Positions 14,193 through 16,970 of a stretch of 16,970 bases of DNA are shown here, one piece after another; the first letter of the stretch is position 1, and each line of letters opens with the position of its first letter. The translations under genes were made by a program, and so were the position numbers. The stretch spans positions 1-16,970 of the forward strand of contig JASLNR010000067.1 in the NCBI GenBank assembly GCA_030745885.1, read 5' to 3'. The notes under the pieces are model-generated. The model searched no databases. It had not been told where the DNA came from and saw only the letters and a list, made by a program, of their open reading frames with translations. Source of the DNA: Candidatus Thalassarchaeaceae archaeon (lineage in GTDB: Archaea; Thermoplasmatota; Poseidoniia; Poseidoniales; Thalassarchaeaceae).

Positions 14193-14459
14193 GTGATTGA
14201 CGACTCTGAACTCGGATGCGCCATCAAGGTCAAGATGCTGATGTTCGGCCCCCTGGCAGAGAAGGTCGGTGCGAGGGAAATCGAAGTAGCCCTCGAAGAG
14301 GGAACCACTGCGCTGCAATTGGCCGAGAGATTCCAACTAGTGGACATGATAGAATCCGGCCTCAGAGTCGCAATTGACGGCAATATCACCTCTAATCTTG
14401 ATTCGATGCTCAACGATGCCGCTGAGATTGCATTCCTCCCACCTGTTTCCGGTGGGTGA
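14193..14459 (+). CDS. MoaD/ThiS-like ubiquitin-fold sulfur carrier (or SAMP-type modifier)
   Basis: A small beta-grasp protein ending in the diagnostic PPVSGG, with the C-terminal Gly-Gly directly before the stop. Such proteins are adenylated by an E1/MoeB-like enzyme and then carry a thiocarboxylate for molybdopterin or thiamine/tRNA sulfur transfer; in archaea some act as ubiquitin-like SAMPs. The core IKVKMLMFGPLAEKVGAREIEVALEEGTTALQLAERF and LRVAIDGN, then AAEIAFLPPVSGG, fits MoaD best (PPVSGG ending). No E1-like or moa gene is in the window. The start is uncertain: GTG 14193 gives 88 aa, TTG 14178 gives 93, and ATG 14235 would remove the first beta strand and is unlikely. It is followed 55 nt later by tatA. 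Confidence 0.83.
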   Translation: MIDDSELGCAIKVKMLMFGPLAEKVGAREIEVALEEGTTALQLAERFQLVDMIESGLRVAIDGNITSNLDSMLNDAAEIAFLPPVSGG

Positions 14460-14514
14460 CAGTTCATTCTGCCGAAGCATTTGAACGAGGACCCTTCCAC
14501 CTGTAGTCGATAGC

Positions 14515-14721
14515 ATGGCCCTTGGACCAACTGAGATGGTATTCCTCGTTGGAATAGCGATTTTCCTATTCGGGGCGAAGAGGATTCCCGAGCTCGCTCG
14601 AAATGTAGGACGTGCCAAGGGCGAGTTTCAGAAGGGCTTGGATCAGGCCACAGGCCTAGATTCCATGGACGACATGGATCGCGGTGGCATGACCGAGGAA
14701 GTCGCTTCCGAGCAGGAGTAG
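14515..14721 (+). CDS. tatA: TatA-type twin-arginine translocase pore subunit
   Basis: A 68-aa membrane protein that oligomerises at TatC to export folded proteins across the cytoplasmic membrane. It has the hallmark layout: a short N-terminus with a polar residue (Glu7), a transmembrane helix MVFLVGIAIFLFG (8-20) ending in the Phe-Gly hinge (19-20), the amphipathic helix AKRIPELARNVGRAKGEFQKGL (21-42), and an acidic flexible tail ending ASEQE. The short length and lone helix favour TatA over TatB. No tatC is present in the window. ATG 14515 is clear. The stop codon (14719-14721) abuts the stop of the convergent Nob1 gene with no spacing. Confidence 0.93.
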   Translation: MALGPTEMVFLVGIAIFLFGAKRIPELARNVGRAKGEFQKGLDQATGLDSMDDMDRGGMTEEVASEQE

Positions 14722-15219
14722 TTACATCTTACGCTTGATTCTAAGCGGTGATCCGCAGACGTAACAGGTCCCGATGTCCCCCTTTGTCAAAGGGGTTTGC
14801 GACGGTATTTCTTGTTCGACCCCGCATCCCGAGCATCTGACTTCCCACGACCAGATTGCACTGATTCCCCTAGTTGAGACCGAGGCCCAGGGAATCCCCC
14901 CCTTCCCACATAGGTTTTGCAGCCGGTAGTCGTCGGTGAACAGGATGGCCTCATGCTCCATCGCCAAAGCAAGGAGCTTTAGGTCGGTGGACGAGAGTCC
15001 GGCTATGTCACCGGTTTGCATGGCTAGCTTTCCTGCTGCCTCGATTGAGGCATCTTCCGGAGATGCCCAGTTGACCTCCACGGCATCGAGGAGGGCCAAG
15101 CGATCGGGCGCAACTCTGGACAACTCCTCCCTCTGAGACTCAAGTACCATCCCCCCCTCAATCCTCTCTAGGGGCCATGCAATCAACGCCGCCGTATCGA
15201 GCACCTCCACCGAAGCCAT
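14722..15219 (-). CDS. nob1: Nob1, PIN-domain rRNA endonuclease with zinc ribbon
   Basis: Cuts the 3' end of the 16S rRNA precursor (site D) during small-subunit maturation. The 165-aa protein from ATG 15219 has an N-terminal PIN domain with acidic metal ligands Asp8 (VLDTAALI), Asp79 (LSSTDLKLLALA) and Asp96/Asp97 (ILFTDDYRLQN). A C-terminal zinc ribbon follows, with Cys129/Cys132 (RCSGCG) and Cys152/Cys155 (TCYVCG), then the basic tail RIKRKM. This PIN plus ribbon order and size are those of archaeal Nob1, and the 'TDDYRLQN' segment is characteristic. A longer frame up to 15285 would add 22 residues (MLMLDTCPERTR...) that do not belong to the family. It diverges from the VTT membrane-protein gene. 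Confidence 0.9.
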   Translation of the reverse strand: MASVEVLDTAALIAWPLERIEGGMVLESQREELSRVAPDRLALLDAVEVNWASPEDASIEAAGKLAMQTGDIAGLSSTDLKLLALAMEHEAILFTDDYRLQNLCGKGGIPWASVSTRGISAIWSWEVRCSGCGVEQEIPSQTPLTKGDIGTCYVCGSPLRIKRKM

Positions 15220-15285
15220 GGTTCCCGGTGGCCGTTGTGCACATAGAGGTCGGGTTCGTTCGGGACAGGTGTCCAGCATAAGCAA

Positions 15286-15294
15286 CGATTATGT
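15286..15294 (+). promoter_or_regulatory. Promoter-like CGATTATGT before the VTT membrane-protein gene
   Basis: The nonamer CGATTATGT is centred ~27 nt before GTG 15317, the usual archaeal TATA-to-start distance, so the mRNA may begin at the start codon. The same nonamer lies before tRNA-Glu (15934-15942). Confidence 0.4.
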
Positions 15295-15316
15295 CGAGCA
15301 CAAGTGACGAGAAGGT

Positions 15317-15922
15317 GTGTTCGAGGACCTAACTCAGTCGGTAATCGATTGGGCCGACGGCTTTGGCCTGCTGGGCCTCGCAATAGTCTCAGCGACAGAG
15401 GCCGCTCTGCAGCCAGTCCCCCCCGACCTCCTCGTAATGCCAATGTCACTTGCCGCGGATAACCTTCTCGATCTGCTACTTATTTTCACTGTCGTCACCC
15501 TGTCAAGCGTCATCGGCTCCTTGGGTGGATACGCGATTGGATTGTACGGGGGCAGGCCTCTGCTGGTTAGGTTCGCCAAGCCCGCGACATCCCGTAGACT
15601 GGGGGAACTGATCTCTAGGTACGGCTGGGCGGGAATTTTCGTCGCAGCGCTCTCCCCCATCCCCTACAAGGTCCTAGCATGGACCGCAGGAGCGGGCAGG
15701 ATGGATCTCAGGATCTTCATCGCTGCGGGCTTGTTCGGGCGTAGCATAAGGTTCGGCTTGGAGGTCATGGTCCTTGGCATTTGGGGCGAGGAGTTCCTAG
15801 CACAGCTTGAAAACCCGTGGTTCTGGCTCGCCCTAGGAATGGCCTCCTTGGTAGCGTTCTTCCCACTGAGTTCTTGGTGGTACGGATTGGGCCAAGAGCC
15901 AGATGCAGCCGAGCAGGAGTAG
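15317..15922 (+). CDS. VTT/DedA-superfamily membrane protein (YqaA-like)
   Basis: A 201-aa integral membrane protein of the SNARE-associated/VTT superfamily, members of which are thought to move lipids between leaflets (DedA, PopT, VMP1, TMEM41B). Visible marks are an N-terminal amphipathic stretch (SVIDWADGFG), the re-entrant loop region with EAALQPVPPDLLVMP (29-43), a second membrane segment (DLLLIFTVVTLSSVIGSLGGYAIG), the motif RYGWAGIFVAALSPIPYKVLAW containing the conserved SPIPYK, then GRSIRFGLEVMVLGIWG and a last helix (PWFWLALGMASLVAFF). This order and length match the YqaA branch rather than longer DedA. It ends in a short acidic tail. GTG 15317 follows GAAGG at very short spacing, so a leaderless mRNA from the upstream TATA-like box is as likely. 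Substrate unknown. Confidence 0.85.
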   Translation: MFEDLTQSVIDWADGFGLLGLAIVSATEAALQPVPPDLLVMPMSLAADNLLDLLLIFTVVTLSSVIGSLGGYAIGLYGGRPLLVRFAKPATSRRLGELISRYGWAGIFVAALSPIPYKVLAWTAGAGRMDLRIFIAAGLFGRSIRFGLEVMVLGIWGEEFLAQLENPWFWLALGMASLVAFFPLSSWWYGLGQEPDAAEQE

Positions 15923-15933
15923 GCTCGACGAAC

Positions 15934-15942
15934 CGATTATGT
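15934..15942 (+). promoter_or_regulatory. Promoter-like CGATTATGT(AAA) before tRNA-Glu
   Basis: CGATTATGT followed by AAAC is centred about 30 nt before the first base of tRNA-Glu, as expected for an archaeal TATA box giving a nearly leaderless tRNA precursor. Confidence 0.45.
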
Positions 15943-15967
15943 AAACGACGCGACTCGGGGCCTTGTC

Positions 15968-16045
15968 GCTTGCGTGGTGTAGTCCGGTCCATCATCTCGC
16001 CCTTTCGAGGCGAGGACCCGGGTTCAAATCCCGGCGCGAGCACCA
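15968..16045 (+). tRNA. tRNA-Glu (anticodon UUC), CCA encoded
   Basis: Acceptor GCTTGCG (15968-15974) pairs with CGCGAGC (16035-16041), including one T-G wobble. D arm GTGTAGTCCGGTCCATCAT is typical of archaeal tRNA-Glu. Anticodon stem TCGCC (15997-16001)/GGCGA (16009-16013) with loop CTTTCGA and anticodon TTC at 16004-16006. T arm CCGGG/CCCGG with loop TTCAAAT. Discriminator A 16042 and genomic CCA 16043-16045. No intron. Open reading frames crossing this region on both strands are not genes. Confidence 0.95.
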
Positions 16046-16069
16046 GAATGGCGTTCCATGCGCGAGCGA

Positions 16070-16519
16070 CTATCCCACTTCTCTGACTTCTGTGGGGATG
16101 CGCCTGCCTTCGGCTAGATCGATTACTACCATGGTCCATTTGCTCGTGGGCGATGGCATAGCCAGTAAGTGGGTCGCTGCATCGAGGATCTTCTCGGTAA
16201 GGGTGTTGGGCGCCTCAGCCCTGCCCCTGTCGACGAGGCTCCTAGTGGGGTCATCCCACTCCTCGGAGAACACTGCTATTGGGATTATGTTGGCATCAGT
16301 CCAGCGCTCGGCCATGTAGTCCACTCCACTAGCGCCGCCGACGATGACTAGGTCTGGGTAGCCGTATTTGCTGACCCAGTCTTCCACAATCTCTTCGAAT
16401 ATCTCAAAGTCGTAGAAGCTGCTCGAACCAACGATTGCAAGATTTACTACTTCACCGTCTAGGTTCAAATCGAGACTGCCCAGTCTGTCGACGGTTTCCT
16501 GTCCCGAGTAACGTGCCAT
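16070..16519 (-). CDS. SLOG-family nucleotide-binding protein (DUF2493/YspA-like)
   Basis: A 149-aa Rossmann-like protein (152 aa if ATG 16528 is used). It has the SLOG layout: first strand and loop VVNLAIVGSSSF, then PDLVIVGGASGVDYMAERWTDAN with the GGAxGVD phosphate-binding turn, IIPIAVFSEEWD, and an asparagine-containing RGRAEAPNTLTEKILDAATHLLAMP, where DUF2493 proteins have 'GRxRNxxM'. Members of the SLOG superfamily bind or sense nucleotides and nucleotide-derived ligands; the exact reaction is unknown for this branch, and some members occur in defence or toxin contexts. Here it stands alone between tRNA-Glu and sufS, divergent from sufS, so a housekeeping role is more likely than defence. 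It has no membrane segment or fused effector. Confidence 0.7.
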   Translation of the reverse strand: MARYSGQETVDRLGSLDLNLDGEVVNLAIVGSSSFYDFEIFEEIVEDWVSKYGYPDLVIVGGASGVDYMAERWTDANIIPIAVFSEEWDDPTRSLVDRGRAEAPNTLTEKILDAATHLLAMPSPTSKWTMVVIDLAEGRRIPTEVREVG

Positions 16520-16628
16520 CGAGTTCATCAGAGAGGTGTCTGGAAATAGGCATTCCGCAATATCGCTCGTTTTCTAACCACACGCCGCCTTGATAGGGGG
16601 GCGTTCCTTCGAACAATGTGGGGATGAC

Positions 16629-16970
16629 TTGGCACTGGATATCGAGGCAATCAGAGCGGACTTTCCAATCCTCAGCCGCCGTCTTCCAAATGGCAAGCAA
16701 CTCGTCTACTTCGACAACGCGGCCACCTCGCAGAAGCCGAAGTGCGTAATCGATGCGATGTCCAGGTATTACGAAGAGTACAACTCCAACGCCCACCGTG
16801 CCAACCATACCCTCGCAGATGAGGCAACGTCGGCGCTCGAGGGTGCAAGGGACATGATCTCCTCATACTTCGGCACGTCCGCCGACCAACTGATCTACAC
16901 CAGCGGTGCCACCGAGGCAATCAACCTAGTTGCCTATGGGTGGGCACGTGAGAAACTCGGTGAGGGGGAC
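16629..16970 (+). CDS. sufS: Cysteine desulfurase SufS, N-terminal part, cut by window edge
   Basis: The first 114 residues of a SufS/CsdA-type PLP enzyme, which takes sulfur from cysteine for iron-sulfur cluster assembly. LDIEAIRADFPILSRRLPNGKQLVYFDNAATSQKP, RYYEEYNSNAHRANHTLADEAT, ARDMISSYFGTSADQLIYTSGATEAINLVAYGWA and EGD follow the family opening exactly (E. coli SufS: RADFPVLSRE, YLDSAASAQKP, HRGIHTLS, TTEGINLVA). The PLP lysine and catalytic cysteine lie outside the window. No in-frame ATG exists near the expected start; TTG 16629 lies 2 nt after GGGGATG and gives a normal length N-terminus. TTG 16590 is an alternative that adds 13 residues. Other suf genes may follow. Confidence 0.9.
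   Translation, partial: MALDIEAIRADFPILSRRLPNGKQLVYFDNAATSQKPKCVIDAMSRYYEEYNSNAHRANHTLADEATSALEGARDMISSYFGTSADQLIYTSGATEAINLVAYGWAREKLGEGD

Noticed and set aside
14708..15922. Identical 14-mer CCGAGCAGGAGTAG at the 3' ends of tatA (14708-14721) and the VTT gene (15909-15922)
   Set aside because: Both encode an acidic end (EQE-stop) with the same codons. There is no flanking identity or inverted partner, so chance and codon bias are enough to explain it.
15765..16139. Open frames on both strands crossing the tRNA-Glu gene (15765-16139 minus, 15817-16086 plus)
   Set aside because: They run through a well-formed tRNA and the VTT gene 3' end, and their translations are Arg/Pro/Ser-rich without recognisable motifs.
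15968..16528. tRNA-Glu 3' end as an integration site for a mobile element carrying the SLOG protein
   Set aside because: No integrase, no repeat of the tRNA 3' end, and the next gene is sufS, a core gene. SLOG proteins are often found in defence islands, but nothing else here supports that.
1..16970. CRISPR array, insertion sequence, prophage or toxin-antitoxin pair
   Set aside because: No regularly spaced direct repeats, transposase or integrase motifs, terminal inverted repeats or phage structural genes were seen on either strand.

Overview
The window looks like a piece of a marine euryarchaeal chromosome, most likely Marine Group II (Candidatus Poseidoniales, Thermoplasmatota) or a close relative. 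The archaeal evidence is direct: the small subunit (DP1) of the D-family DNA polymerase, an archaeal-type tyrosyl-tRNA synthetase, Nob1, a SerK-type serine kinase and a DUF5611-like protein. The narrower placement is inference; it rests on this gene mix together with bacterial- or eukaryote-like lipid and CoA genes and a moderately GC-rich, very compact layout. There is no sign of a plasmid, phage, transposon or CRISPR array.

Layout. 1-579 (-): start of an exported beta-propeller-like protein running off the left edge. 690-2327 (+): DUF5611-like protein and TyrRS, 9 nt apart. 2413-3963 (+): a 516-aa HMG-CoA synthase (mevalonate route to archaeal isoprenoid lipids). 3974-6406 (-): an acyl-CoA dehydrogenase followed by a cysteine-desulfurase-fold PLP protein, coupled as an operon. 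6524-7027 (+): a GcvH-like protein with no lipoyl lysine. 7028-8272 (-): a class II (bacterial/eukaryotic-type) CCA-adding enzyme. 8342-8761 (+): SerK-like kinase. 8750-9784 (-): HEAT-repeat protein. 9829-10824 (-): divergent isoaspartate-methyltransferase-like protein. 10889-10964 (+): tRNA-Val(UAC). 11053-11748 (+): PncC/CinA-C. 11810-13426 (+): DP1. 13409-14113 (-): SerB-like HAD phosphatase. 14193-14459 (+): MoaD/ThiS-like protein. 14515-14721 (+): TatA. 14722-15219 (-): Nob1. 15317-15922 (+): VTT/DedA membrane protein. 15968-16045 (+): tRNA-Glu(UUC). 16070-16519 (-): SLOG/DUF2493-like protein. 16629-16970 (+): start of SufS, cut by the right edge.

Most of the content is housekeeping: replication, translation and RNA processing, lipid synthesis and sulfur handling. 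One loose theme is serine/cysteine/sulfur: SerK, a phosphoserine-phosphatase-like HAD, a ubiquitin-fold sulfur carrier, SufS and a desulfurase-like paralogue. The genes are packed tightly. Five convergent pairs meet with between 18 nt of overlap and 10 nt of spacing, and several TATA-like boxes lie 23-27 nt before start codons, which suggests leaderless or nearly leaderless mRNAs. No stretch longer than about 120 nt lacks a gene.

The most unusual items are the lysine-less GcvH homologue, the class II CCA enzyme in an archaeon, the degenerate PCMT homologue with an acidic extension, and the acyl-CoA dehydrogenase/PLP-protein pair. I did not see a clear, self-contained new multi-gene system.
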